A stretch of DNA of 64,000 nucleotides from assembly GCA_035578175.1 (NCBI GenBank), contig JAQMRL010000001.1, positions 375,167,220 to 375,231,219 on the forward strand, written 5' to 3'. Each line of letters begins with the position of its first letter. Position 1 is the stretch's first letter. Made by a program: the position numbers and the translations under genes. The stretch comes from Catonia carolina (taxonomy: Eukaryota; Arthropoda; Insecta; Hemiptera; Achilidae). The notes under the pieces are model-generated. The model had not been told where the DNA came from. It worked only from the letters and a program-made list of their open reading frames with translations, and ran no database searches. Below, piece by piece: positions 33,601 through 44,699 of this stretch.

Positions 33601-34948
33601 TTTGGTATACTACTCCAAAGAGGATTCGCCGAGACGATAAATTATACTTTCTACATGGTATAATACCTCGTCATTTTCTCAATTATGTTGGATTTGCAAT
33701 GCGTACTGGTAGAGAACTGGTAGAGAATGCGTATTGGTTTTAAGGGTCACCGACAAATTTAATCTTAAATGATTCTTTTACACTCGCGTAAAATTTCGTA
33801 GCAAAATATTGTTCTTGAATGAAAACCCGTTGTTCTAGGGTAAAAGACATTCTGATCGTAACACGACCGGAAACGGCACAAAAAATTACACAGCTCAAAG
33901 AGAATCAACTCACACTGCCGTATCTATACCGGTTGATCAGGGCTACCAAATTCGTGTCAAAAAACAAAATTTCACTTTCTTAGAAAAAAATTACCAGACA
34001 TTAACAATTGGGGTAAAAGGACTAAAAATCACTCTGTAGTAAATTGCTTTAATTAATAATATAAATAACACTAACCATTTTTCACCCACCGATGTTTACA
34101 AAACTAATTTTAATAAAATGCCCGCGCGTGGCACAGGCGCAATTGCTATTTATGTATATATGTAATTATCACATATCTTTAAAACATTAAACCCTAATAT
34201 TCCTTCAAAATATAACAGACTTTGAAATACTTCATAAATATTGGCCCTTATCAATCAGTATTATGTAAAAGAAAACCAAAATATATGTATCTACGATTCT
34301 TTTTCTTTTACACAATTTATCTTTTTCTATGACAGATATAGAAGAGAAAATAAGGGTAACCGTATATTCAGAATCTCTCAAGATTCAATAAATAATCTGA
34401 GACAGCAGAATTTACAGTTCGTTTTCCTTCTTATTGACAGAGGATCAAAAAGTGTGGTGACAAAGCAGAAAGCAAAGTACAACATAGTACGAGTATATTG
34501 ATTCAAACTGCAAACAAAATTGTGATACAACTCATGCGCTTCCTTGAACACAAACTTCACAAAAAAAGTTGTATAATTATTTGATTATTTATTGGTTTTT
34601 TTTCTCAATTTGTAGTATAATTGTTACAATCGTAATTATTTTAACACTTATTTTTTGCGGATCTTTACATTTCATATTCCCAAAAGAATATAAATACGTT
34701 AAAGAAATTTTTATTAAAAGATTTAGTAAAATCAATTTCTTTAAAAATGCTTTCATGGTTTTGATGGAAGTCTGATCATTCTCTAATTCTTCCTGATCTA
34801 CAAGATTACCTACATAGTATATTTTTTTTAAATACAATGAGTTAAAGGCGTTAAATTCTTGATTTTTGAAAATTTTGCGTTAATTTGCATTTCGTCTTCC
34901 ATTCCGGTTCACATGTTCAAAAATATTTAAATATCCTTTTAAGATTGT
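33601..34948. other. No gene recognised
   Basis: AT-rich. Frames at 34241-34501 and 34569-34775 are AT-driven, overlap minus-strand frames and match nothing. Confidence 0.35.
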
Positions 34949-34949
34949 C

Positions 34950-35337
34950 GTTGTTTAGGTCATCAGCCGAAAGGCTGGTTTGAACCTGTATAGGTTTTAC
35001 TAAGTAAAACAAGTAGTGAGGTGGTTTACCATGCCTTCCTCACTGAATGGAAAACCCGCTCATCAGCATGCCGAGCCTTCTGAAAAGCACATATTTTCCA
35101 CTCTGCAAATTACACCTTCACTTCATTCACCACAGGGTCTGGCTGTATAATGAAAATTCATTACTTTCAGAGGAGATAACTCTGATTAGTGTCTTTTATG
35201 CCTCAACCTTTTCTGTTCTTTAATGATTCAGTCATTTAATTGGCTGACCATGTGACAAGAAATAGAACTATTTATTGTAGCCCTGCAACGAACAGATTGA
35301 GTGTAAATAATTTGACACTCCAACTCCCTGTTATGGG
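34950..35337 (-). mobile_element. SINE-like repeat B, near full length
   Basis: Minus-strand copy running from TTGTTTAGGTCATCAGCCG (3' end with AAC tail in element orientation) to CTGTTATGGG (5' end). Its 5' end is joined within 60 bases to a tRNA-type SINE head at 35400-35465 on the same strand, so the two may have moved as one composite. Confidence 0.85.
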
Positions 35338-35369
35338 ATGGTAGATTATGTAACATTAACTGTCGGATT

Positions 35370-35465
35370 TGACCCGTGAAAATTTCCAGACCCTGGCTGG
35401 GAATCAAACCAAGGACCTCCGTGTGGCAGGCCAGTGCGCTAACCACTACGCTAAGGAAGCGGCCT
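35370..35465 (-). mobile_element. tRNA-derived SINE head
   Basis: The minus strand shows an A box (TAGCGTAGTGGTTAGCGC) and a B box (GGTTTGATTCCCAGCC) at tRNA-like spacing, then AGGGTCTGGAAATTTTCACG. The same block follows the B box in the SINEs at 40.7 and 62.1 kb. The usual LINE-like 3' module is absent; repeat B starts instead. Confidence 0.75.
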
Positions 35466-36235
35466 ATAACACTTTTTATTATTCATAATTTATTGATTTA
35501 AAATGCAAAATGAGGTCCAATGTGTTTTAAATGCAGATTCTGTTTGTCTTTAAACTCAACACAGTTCTACAAAATGTTTAAATAATTTGTCCATGGTGTG
35601 CAGAGGACGCTTTCGGTATACCACGAAGAATCCAAAAAATAAAATTGAAAAGCAGATCTTTCAAGATTAAAACACAAAAAATTATATTACGAATGATTAA
35701 CTCTTACTTCTTAAAAAATTATTATCTTAATAAAACTCATTAAGATAAAAACTCAATCATCACATTAATAATATTCAATCACTAGTTAAACAAACTTTCA
35801 TTTTTTTCCCGCGTATCACATCGTCATTCTCTACTTTTCACACCTTCATTCATCTCGTCCATTAATTTTTAAAACAAGACTACGTTTTTCTCCGTATTAA
35901 TGAAAAGTTGTACATCTTCAGGACCCAAGAAGTAACTCTTTATCACTTATACCCAGACGATTACAAGAAAGCATAGCTGCTGAGTTCTGTCTTCTTCAAT
36001 ATTTATATTCTAAAATTTTTAACACAGTTACTGAAAGTTTTTGTTAAACTGTTTATAAATAATTCTTAACTGTTAAAAAAATTTACATTTTAAGGCGAAA
36101 TTTAAAAAAAATAAATCATTTAATAAATTTTTTGATTGTTTTTCTAAAATTCTTGATTTAGTGGAAAGTTATAATTGCCAATTTCTAGAAAACTAAATAA
36201 AATCAGTTATGTATCTTTTGGTTAATTTAGTTATT
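35466..36235. other. No gene recognised
   Basis: AT-rich spacer with no recognisable features. Confidence 0.4.
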
Positions 36236-36995
36236 TTTTTCAACATCCGAGTTTATTTATAATCAGTTTAAAAACAAAACATTTAGTAAAAAATATGAAG
36301 TGTTCACATGACGAACACAATACCCAATAGCATTGCTTCCAAAAGAAAACAAAATTTTTTTTTCTGCCGCTACTCCAAATAGCTGGACACCATAAGTCCA
36401 GATTGGTCTAAAAAGGGTTTTGTATGATAAAATTTTGGAACGGAGGTTCAATTTCGATCGAGGGTTAATTAAGCAGTAGAGTAGCTTCTGGCGACGGTTA
36501 AGTTCTAAACATTTAGTACGCAGATGATGCTTCCAAGTTAGTCGCCTGTCAAGCCATAAACCAAGATATCGCACCACTCTGGCTTGGGGGACATGAATGT
36601 TATTCAGCATCACAGGTGGACAAGTTTGACGTCGTAAGGTAAACGTAACCTGTGTTGACTTAACTGGGTTCACCTTAATACGCCAACGGGTAAGCCAGTC
36701 CTGTATTAATAAAAGATGTCGCTGTACTAACCTGGAAGCCTCATCCGCGCCCTTTTCCCGTACAAGAATTGCTGTGTCGTCAGCATACGTCGCGGTTACC
36801 GATGTGTCCAAAATAGGCATATCCGATACAAATACGCTATATAAAAATGGGGATAGTATTGCCCCTTGGGGTACTCCGGCGTTAATTTTGTGCAGCTCAG
36901 AGTAAGCAGTACCGTGCTGGACTTCAAAGAATCTATGCTCTAAAAATGATTTTACAATCAAATAGTATGAGTCACTTAAAACACTTTTCAATTTA
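36236..36995 (-). pseudogene. Jockey-like LINE reverse transcriptase, internally deleted
   Basis: The minus-strand frame 36263-36991 (242 codons) holds the C-terminal half of a Jockey-clade RT with no stops. It has AGVPQGAILSPFLYSVF (38-54), YADD with the two catalytic Asp (69-72), KSTQVTFTL (111-119), YLGLWLDRRLTWKHH (142-156) and IWTYGVQLFG (197-206). RT motif A with the first catalytic Asp is missing because the copy is 5'-truncated. At residue ~210 (position ~36361) coding sequence joins 3' UTR sequence like that at 3340-3480, so the tail with the APWYV motif has been deleted. The last ~30 residues of the frame are therefore not real protein. It cannot be active. Confidence 0.85.
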
Positions 36996-38040
36996 AATAG
37001 TAGTCCTGTAACGTCTATATTCTATAGGTTACAATCTGTATTTTCATACTTATCTTTCTTTGCCGCTTCTATTAATATTCACTGTAGGCTTCTGCACTCT
37101 TTTGGATTTTTGTTGTACTAGGTGACGTATTTGATTGTGCGTGACGTGGACAGCTGGTTCCACTGTCGCTGTTGCCGGTTTCGTTCTGTTTTGCGGCCAT
37201 GATTGACTAGAGACGGTCATGTAATTTATACCAGTATGTTGAATCGTTAATAATATTATTTCTACGTATTTTCTTTATGATCACTGCGTTTTACCCTTTC
37301 GGTAAGTGTTTCTCCTGTTTTTTTTTTATGTTTTACTGGCAATGGAATGTGGGAATATCTAACACGGCTGTTTTTTTTTAAACTTGTATTAAAATTAGGG
37401 CGTGGCTCTTCTAGCCAGCTTTTGTAATGACGTATTTATTTTTAATTTTATTGTAAAACTGCTCAGGTCTGTGGTAGACCGTGAATTGTAATAATTTCAA
37501 AGCTATATTGTATTTTGCTAAATATTCAGGTAACAAATTAATTAGTTCGTAATATATTAAATGTATCTATAATTCAATTGAAGATTGCCAGTAAAATATC
37601 TTATATTTGTATGTTCATGTTTTACTTTGAAATGGCTTTTATACGTAAATTTTTATTTTCAAAAAGTTAACTGAATTTTTTTTCTGAAGTTAGCGAAACC
37701 TTCTGTTTCGTTTTTAATTTTACTTTTATTAGTTTTTAATGCTTTTCGAACTATGTTAACTTAGGGTTCAAGTTCCTAGTTCGAGGTTCGAGGTTGATAA
37801 CGGAGATCTTAAGAGATTTAATTATGTGCTGAAACGAATAACTAAGGCCTGAGGTTCAAGGGCAAAATCATGGATTCTAAGACGACTGGCATTTTGATTT
37901 AAAAGTAAATTTGGATTTAAGCTGTGATTACAACCACAAGGTATGGTCGGATTGTCCGATACCTGAGTTCGTATCTCTTCCAATTATTATGGAATTGTCA
38001 CCAAAAATAACGGTATGAATTTTTAATTTATTTTAATTGG
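36996..38040. other. No coding gene; possible promoter at 37130-37310
   Basis: The segment 37130-37310 is GC-richer. It contains two TGACGT half-CRE motifs (37133 and 37142), a CAGCTG E-box, CTGTTGCCGGTTTCG and GCGGCCATG. It ends with a good splice donor (CTTTCG|GTAAGTG, GT at 37302). It could be a host promoter with a non-coding first exon. The rest is AT-rich. Confidence 0.3.
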
Positions 38041-39479
38041 GATTTTGGAGATTTATATTTCCAATGTTTCTGTCCTGTCCGAGGCTATCTTGGGTATTGA
38101 AGGGCACAAAGAACCGGAAAGCTCCGGGATTGAATGGACTGAACGCGGAATTATTGAAGTGTGGAGGGGTGTTGCTACTCCTGCGAATTTTACATTTCTT
38201 TAATATGTGTTGGAAATATCACATAGTTCCCAAGGAATGGTTAGAAGCAAAGGTTATTTCCCTCTATAAAAAATGGGGTAGAACGGACCCAAATAATTAC
38301 AGAGGTATCAGTTTGCTGGACACCACCTATAAAGTATATGCAAGAATAATCAATTCAAGACTAAGGAGGATTATGGATAGTTTGATTTCAGAGGAACAGA
38401 TGGGTTTCAGAAAAGGAAGGTCATGCTCAGATGCAATTTTTACCATGAACCAAATTATATCAAAAAGACGAGAGTTTAACCTTGAAACTCATCTAGCATT
38501 TATAGACTTTATGAAGGCGTTCGACTCTGTCAATCGTAATCTCTTATGGTCTATACTTGAATCTAAAGGATACCCAAAGCATATTATTCAAGTTATGAAG
38601 GGATTATATGAGGGGACAACAATCCGTCTGCAAGTAAATGGTAAGGTAACGGAAGCCATCTTGGTAAATAAGGGAATCCGACAGGGCTGCAGTATGTCGC
38701 CGACTTTATTTAACATATATATAGACGACATGTTGCAAACATGGAAAATAGGCATTAATTCAGGAATACAACTCTCAGAACAGATGAAGGTCAATCACAT
38801 GATCTATGCAGATGACTTGGTATTAATACAACAAAGCGAAGACGAGTTACAGAAAGCGGTTTTTATGTTAGACAAAATGTCTGAGAAATATAATTTGAAA
38901 ATATCGCAGACAAAAACTAAAACTATGGCATTTAAAGGAAAATACACCGTAAGAACTAAAATAGAATTAGGAGGAAGAGTGCTTGAACAAGTCTCTCATT
39001 TCAAATATCTTGGTAATGATGTTTCGTATGACTTTGACAAAGATGTGCTTTACAAACTATCTAAATTTCAAAGCATTTGTGGCAATATACATAAACATCT
39101 GAAACGGAAAACAAGAAAAGATACGAGACTTAAGTTTTACGATACAATTGCTGTCCCTACTTTGATGTATGGCAGTGAGTCCTGGATACATACAAAAAAG
39201 GTAGACAGCAAAATCCAGGCTGCAGAAATGAGATTCTTACGAAGTGTATATGGATGCAGCCGAAGAGATAGGCTACGAAACGAAGAAATTAGAAAAACAC
39301 TGAATGCTTTACCGTTGCTAGACAAAATCAAGCAGAACAGGAGCAGATGGTGCAGCCATTTGAATCGCATGCCAGGCGAGAGAATACCAAAAGCCGCCAG
39401 AAACTACAAACCTACAGGAAGAAGAGATATAGGACGACCGAGGAACAGATGGGTACCGGAACAGGTACAAGAAACCTAA
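38037..39479 (+). CDS. LINE reverse transcriptase, uninterrupted, lacking the N-terminal endonuclease
   Basis: This is the longest intact frame in the window (480 codons). RT motifs in order: KAPG (28-31), NNYRGISLLDTTYKV (86-100), AFIDFMKAFDSV with catalytic Asp157 (154-165), GIRQGCSMSPTLFNIYIDD (213-231), IYADDLVLI with catalytic Asp259/Asp260 (256-264) and HFKYLG (321-326). The C-terminal tail follows with YGSESW (378-383), YGCSRRDR (405-412) and GRPRNRW (466-472). It would copy the element's RNA into DNA at a nicked target. The first ~20 residues are not LINE sequence: they come from the target duplication and flank, and no real start codon or endonuclease is present. The copy is 5'-truncated and cannot move by itself, yet it shows no stop or frameshift, so it is young. 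Clade is uncertain (RTE-like or related); similar insect genes are often labelled endonuclease-reverse transcriptase. Confidence 0.88.
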   Translation: MGFWRFIFPMFLSCPRLSWVLKGTKNRKAPGLNGLNAELLKCGGVLLLLRILHFFNMCWKYHIVPKEWLEAKVISLYKKWGRTDPNNYRGISLLDTTYKVYARIINSRLRRIMDSLISEEQMGFRKGRSCSDAIFTMNQIISKRREFNLETHLAFIDFMKAFDSVNRNLLWSILESKGYPKHIIQVMKGLYEGTTIRLQVNGKVTEAILVNKGIRQGCSMSPTLFNIYIDDMLQTWKIGINSGIQLSEQMKVNHMIYADDLVLIQQSEDELQKAVFMLDKMSEKYNLKISQTKTKTMAFKGKYTVRTKIELGGRVLEQVSHFKYLGNDVSYDFDKDVLYKLSKFQSICGNIHKHLKRKTRKDTRLKFYDTIAVPTLMYGSESWIHTKKVDSKIQAAEMRFLRSVYGCSRRDRLRNEEIRKTLNALPLLDKIKQNRSRWCSHLNRMPGERIPKAARNYKPTGRRDIGRPRNRWVPEQVQET

Positions 39480-39513
39480 TCCTTGGAAGTGAAGAAGAAG
39501 AAAAGAAGAAGGA
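38054..39513 (+). mobile_element. 5'-truncated GAA-tailed LINE insertion with 13-bp TSD
   Basis: GATTTTGGAGATT occurs at 38041-38053 and again at 39514-39526, immediately after the tail (GAAGAAGAAGAAAAGAAGAAG). These bound an insertion of about 1.46 kb. Both the tail and the duplication length agree with the short insertion at 19889-20135. Confidence 0.85.
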
Positions 39514-39526
39514 GATTTTGGAGATT

Positions 39527-40631
39527 ATATTATCATCAGTTTTCTACTTAAGAAATCGTCCTGGACCTCACAAAACAAGAAATTATCCGTTTAAAACTGT
39601 CATAATAACCTAACCTAATTTAACATGTTTGTAACATGATTTCTATCTAATAGCGTTGCAACATGTATTCAAAATTACCAGTATAACTCTTTAATAAATT
39701 TTAGAAAAACACTTTATTAAATAAATTTTTATAAAACTTAAAATAATGGGCTGCAATTCAGTATATTTGTTAATTTTCAAAATTTAAATTCATTCTTGTA
39801 TATTTTTTTCTATTTTTGAATATACCCTTTTTTTAAAAAAAAAAGATTCTGGGTAAAGATCTAATTTCTAAATTTGCAATAACATAACTATTTAAAAGAC
39901 AACCTTTACTGTAATTTATAGTTTTTAAAGCATTTAGGTAATTTCATATTATATTATTGGGTATACCTAATATTATTTAAATAATCATTATAAATTTTGA
40001 GTTGATATAACAAAATGATAAATTCCACATATTTTTAGCAGTTGTTTTTCAAGTTTTACCAAAGTTTAATTATATATGTATATTGATTTTGTTGTCTTTA
40101 AGGTAATAATTAAAATTGTTTATTTGTTAACATTGTTGAATGTTTTACAAGGTTTATTAGATGTTATTATTCTTTATTAAATATTTTACAACTGTTAAAT
40201 TTGTCTGTCTTTATTTATATATTACAACAATTTTTTTAATTTTTTTCTTGTAATCACATCGCCAGACTCGCTAAGTTTTGGGGTGTCTTGGGGTGACACT
40301 GAGCAAGGTGGTTACAATCCATCATGCCATACTTTGTCGAACGCGGAGCTGACAATTGTTTTCACAAATTGTTTACAATTTGTGAAAACGTAACCCTTTC
40401 AGTGCCACAACAATATTTAAAAGTTTGATCTAAAGCCATTTAATTTGAATTAGCGTGTACAAAAAGTCCCAGCCCTTATTTCAAAAATTTGGAGGCATGT
40501 TCCATTGCCAACCAAAATTTCAATGTTACAGAAAAATAAAATTTCCTGTTAAAAATTAATTTTTATTATGTTGATAAAACAAAAAAAACATTCTAATAAT
40601 AAAAATATTCAAAATAGTTTTTTTAGTTTAT
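39527..40631. other. No gene recognised
   Basis: AT-rich. A small inverted repeat (CAATTGTTTTCACAAATTG and ACAATTTGTGAAAACG) lies at about 40355-40390. Confidence 0.4.
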
Positions 40632-40798
40632 TTAAAGTCGCATCGACAGCTTGGTCTTTAGCAACTGCTGTGGGTTTTGGTACTTAACAGTGGTTTTAAC
40701 GTATTAAAATTTCCAAACCCTAGCCGGGAATCGAACACGGGACCTTTCGCTTTGTAGGCTAGCGCGCTAGTCACTACGCCACGAAGGCGGTTTCAAAA
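40632..40798 (-). mobile_element. tRNA-derived SINE, complete
   Basis: Minus strand: an A box (TGGCGTAGTGACTAGCGCGC), a B box (GTGTTCGATTCCC), then GGCTAGGGTTTGGAAATTTT. The 3' module contains TTGCTAAAGACCAAGC and GTCGATGCGACTTTAAATAA. That module matches the end of the RNase H LINE at 14.65 kb. Confidence 0.85.
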
Positions 40799-40969
40799 TA
40801 TATTATTCCATTAATTTTTGTTTAAAAGTTTTTTTTGTAAAAGTTTGGTAATACGGACGTTGGCAGTTTATGCATAAATTACGGACGTCCGGTAAACCGG
40901 ATGTTGTAACTAAGTAAAATATATCGACGTCCTGTTTTCCCGACGTGGGTTTAAATCTACATAAAAGAT
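40799..40969. other. Short spacer, nothing recognised
   Basis: AT-rich, no features seen. Confidence 0.4.
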
Positions 40970-41385
40970 GAATAAGAGTACAAGAAAAGTTGAAAAAAAA
41001 TTGATAGCGATGACAGTGAAATGCGTAAAGGAAGAAGATAATGGTGATAGAGATAAATATAGACTTAAATTAACAACATAGGTTAGTCGGTAAATCTGAA
41101 CAGAAGCTCAAGCAATTTTATTCATTTTAGTCATGTTATGTCCGCTATTATCGAGTAAATTAAGCGCGAAAGAATTCTGGTGTTCTGTTAAGTAATTTTT
41201 CTTGATATTTTAAAATTAGCTACGTAATTTCTTCTTTCACAGTGTTGATACGTAAGTACTTATTCAGCGCATCATTTATCACATACCTACCATGACTTCA
41301 TGGTAGAAAAAATTATAACAAATACTTATTTGTTATAATCCGTAGAATTTTTTGCTGGAATCGTTGGATGACAGCAAGATTATTT
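40970..41385 (-). pseudogene. Jockey-like LINE 3' end with palindromic insertions
   Basis: This aligns with 3510-3905 of the Jockey-like copy at 3.3-4.1 kb (AGTAAATTAAGCGC, TTTCTTGATATT, GGAATCGTTGGATGA...GCAAGATT). It covers the 3' UTR and the end of the coding tail. Relative to that copy it has gained two perfect palindromes at 41287-41306 and 41312-41339. Non-functional. Confidence 0.75.
41287..41339. repeat. Two adjacent perfect hairpins
   Basis: CTACCATGA-CT-TCATGGTAG (41287-41306, 9-bp stem) is followed by a 13-bp perfect stem, ATTATAACAAATA with its complement around a CT loop (41312-41339). The related locus at 3838-3860 has only one arm of each, so the second arms were created here. 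Confidence 0.85.
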
Positions 41386-42204
41386 AATACAACAAAATTA
41401 CACTGTTATAATAAAGTACATGACAAACGGATGATAAAATAAAATGTTATTATATTGAAAGATTGACCTAAATTGTCGGATAATAGGATGACAGATGTTA
41501 GGAATGACCTTAAAAAATTGAAATAAGCTGAGACAACATATTAGATTAATCCACTATATAACAACATACAAATACAATTGCAATACAACCTCGAAAATCT
41601 GTATTACATGGAAATATTCTGTAAACTTTCGTTTTAATGATATTGAAATGATATTTAGGTTCACTAGAGAATGATGGAATAAAATCAGATAAGTTTAAGT
41701 TAGAAGGATATTTAGATAAACTTTTCGGATGTAAGGCTCTCATGGGAAGTTTTTCTCATCGGATGTTTTGGTAGAAGGATACAAGTTTTGACAGAATATT
41801 ATCATAAATTAATTTAGACCTACTTGAATGTAAGTTGAAGAACTTAAACTCTTGTTTGATACATTGTTTTCTGAAATGGTAAGTTCTTTTCCTCATTCTA
41901 CCTAATTCAAACATATTTTATTCTAACTTTAAGAGGCATATTTTAACAGGATAATAAGTTTTGAGAAGCCTGTTTAAAATTGAAATGTGATTTATTATTT
42001 TAAGCGTCCGAGGATATGAATTTTAGATATTTAAAATTATTATACAAACTTTTCAATCCTAGTTTTGTTTGTTCATACTGTTAGATGTACAATAATTCTT
42101 ATCAAAACTTATATTGTATTTTGTACGAGTACCTTTACTGAGAAATAATTTTTGTACATAAAATAAATAATACGGTTTTAAACATTAATACAGTCAGGTT
42201 CAGT
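41386..42204. other. No gene recognised
   Basis: AT-rich spacer; no features seen. Confidence 0.4.
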
Positions 42205-42215
42205 ACTAATTTTAC

Positions 42216-42615
42216 TAACCATAGCAGGCAGGCGGATTGGTAAATTATTTGCACTAGATCTGCTAGTACCAGGGTTACAAAAAATATTTCTGTTTCTTAT
42301 CACATGGTCAGCCAATTACATGACTAAAACATTTTAAACATTCAGAACAGAAGAGATAGAGGGGTAAAAGACACTAGTCAGAGTTATCTTCTCTGAGAGT
42401 AAAGAATTTCATTATACAGACAGATGCTGTGGTGAATAAAGTGAAGATCTCTTTTGCAAGTTGGAAAGTAGATGCTTTTCAGAGGGCCTGGTTTGCTGAT
42501 AAGCTTACTTGTTCACTCAGTGAGGAAGGCAATTGTAAACCAAATTACTCCTCGTTTTACTTAGTAAATCTTTTTGAGGTTCAAACCAGTCCTTCGGCTG
42601 ATGACCTAAACAACA
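42216..42615 (+). mobile_element. SINE-like repeat B, full length with 11-bp TSD
   Basis: ACTAATTTTAC at 42205-42215 recurs at 42616-42626, directly after the AAC-rich 3' end (CTGATGACCTAAACAACA). The 400-bp unit starts near CCATAGCAGGCAGGCGG. An A-like or AAC tail and an 11-bp duplication show insertion by LINE-type retrotransposition. No RT is encoded. Confidence 0.9.
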
Positions 42616-42626
42616 ACTAATTTTAC

Positions 42627-43730
42627 AAAGTAGTAATCTTGATGACACCCTAATCGTTTCAAATGTGTTTTTACAACAGTTCTTTCTCCTATTCTTATAA
42701 AATATGGACTATGATTTATTTTTGTAAATCCTTACATAAGTGTTAATGTTAATTTTCTTTAATCAACAATTTTTAACGTCTTTTACATTTAAATGACATA
42801 ATCCAGGCTTTTTAGTAGTGTTCATTCACTTGTACCGACGTAATTTACTCACAGTTTTATGTTAAACTGAGACACAAGACTAAACGTTCATGTTCATCGG
42901 CTAGTTTTAGTCCAGAACTTTAGAAAAATAGCTGAATGTTGAACTTTAAAAAACAGTTATAATTTTTTTATTATACGAATCCTTCCCTCAAACCTGTCAT
43001 GCTAACAATTAATTCTTATTTAGTTTCACGTTTGCTGGCTGCGATATAATGCTCATAGTTGCAAATAAAGATAAATACATTTTTTTTAAATTAACAGAAT
43101 CGAAAAAGTTGTTTGAAAAAATTAAAAATGTCAATGTAATTATATTTAAATTTACAAAATATTCAAAATTTCAAAAAGTTTATTATTTCACAACTTAGTA
43201 AATAAATATTTCTTAAAAAGAAAGAATTTAAACATATTATTCAAAATTTAAGTAATGATTAATATCGAAATTTAATTAATGATTTAATATCGATGTACAG
43301 TATAAAAAAGGTCTTCAACAACGATTAAGAAAAAGGAGATTTTTTTGTTTGGCCTGAAAATGTTTAAGAGAACAAACATATATGATATTAATTGAAATAA
43401 TGAATGGTTAAATTTTTTAAACTTGAGTTTTAGAACCAAAAATAAGTACTGGTCAATTTAAACATTTTCTACATTTATTTAATTAACAGGTAACAGCGTG
43501 TTACAATACCCATGATTTATGTTCACAAAAATTTCTACAAAACAGTATATTTGGCCTTCATTCCATAAGGATTCTTTACTTAACAGTTCTTATCTTTTCT
43601 TATGACCGTTACATAACCTTTGTCAAACAGTTTTTATTTTTTAGGTAATAAATACCCTGTATTAATTATCTAAGTTTATCTTTCATTCTTACAAAATACT
43701 CATTCTTCATAATATAGTCTTTGAGTTAAT
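42627..43730. other. No gene recognised
   Basis: AT-rich spacer; no features seen. Confidence 0.4.
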
Positions 43731-43740
43731 AACCTAAAAT

Positions 43741-44124
43741 TTTGCTCATAACGGCCAGGTGGAGTATTACATTAATTGCACTAGATTTGTTGATACCAGG
43801 GCTAAAAACAATTGTTCTGTTTCTTATCACATAGTCAGCCAATTATATGACTGAACTATTTCAGAACAGAAAGGCAGGGGTGTAAAAGACACTAATCAGA
43901 GTTATCTCCTATGAGAGTAATGAATTTCACTATACAGCCAGACCCTGTGATGAATGAAGTGAAGGTGTCATTTGCAAGGTGGAAAGTGGGTGTTTTTCGG
44001 AGGGCCAGGCATGTTGATAAGCATACTCTTACAACTCAGTGAGGAAACCACCTCCCCTCGTTTTTACTTAGTAAAACCTCTAGAGGTTCAAACCAGCCTT
44101 TCGGCTGTTGACGTAAACAACAAC
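43741..44124 (+). mobile_element. SINE-like repeat B, full length with 10-bp TSD
   Basis: AACCTAAAAT at 43731-43740 recurs at 44125-44134 right after the (AAC)n tail. The unit (384 bp) begins near CTCATAACGGCCAGGTGG. It has lost about 15 bases relative to the copy at 42.2 kb. Confidence 0.9.
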
Positions 44125-44134
44125 AACCTAAAAT

Positions 44135-44699
44135 CACATATGCGTTCATTTATGTGAATATTTCTCATTTAACACGTGGTTTTAATATTTGGTGGTCATC
44201 CACAAATTACATGAAGTGCCCCAGGAGGAAAGAATCAAGGACAATTTTTCACTAAGGCCGCGGGTGGAGTTTAAACTCTAGACCACATAACTGTACTTAA
44301 TTACCGTAAAATTTTAAATATTAAAATGAAAAGAAATAAATGGTAATGATAAATTTTATTATTTAAAAAAATACCTTATGAATGAAATTTTATCAGAATA
44401 ATTATTTAAAAAAAAAAGTTGAAAACAAACAAAAATATTTTTGTATTCTATATAATTTTTATTTTTCATGTATTTACGTTTTTGTTTATATTCTCCTTTT
44501 TTACAACATGTTTTATTTTGGTCGCATCAACATTTTTAGTTTTTTGGCACCCCATTACATAATAAAAACAAATAATATAACAATTGAAATAATATTAGAT
44601 TTTCTATAAAATTTTTCATGAATTGTATTTATTTTTTATTAAAATTATTTTTTAATATTTAAAAATTTTATTGTTTTTGTGTAATGTGTGTCATTAACG
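44135..44699. other. No gene recognised
   Basis: Very AT-rich; the frame 44382-44609 is low complexity. Confidence 0.4.

Noticed and set aside
33435..33743. 102-codon plus-strand frame
   Set aside because: Shadow of a LINE C-terminus readable on the minus strand.
34241..34775. Frames of 86 and 68 codons
   Set aside because: AT-driven composition, overlapping frames on the other strand, no motifs.
39137..39370. 77-codon minus-strand frame, and others inside the intact LINE
   Set aside because: Shadows of the reverse transcriptase on the plus strand.
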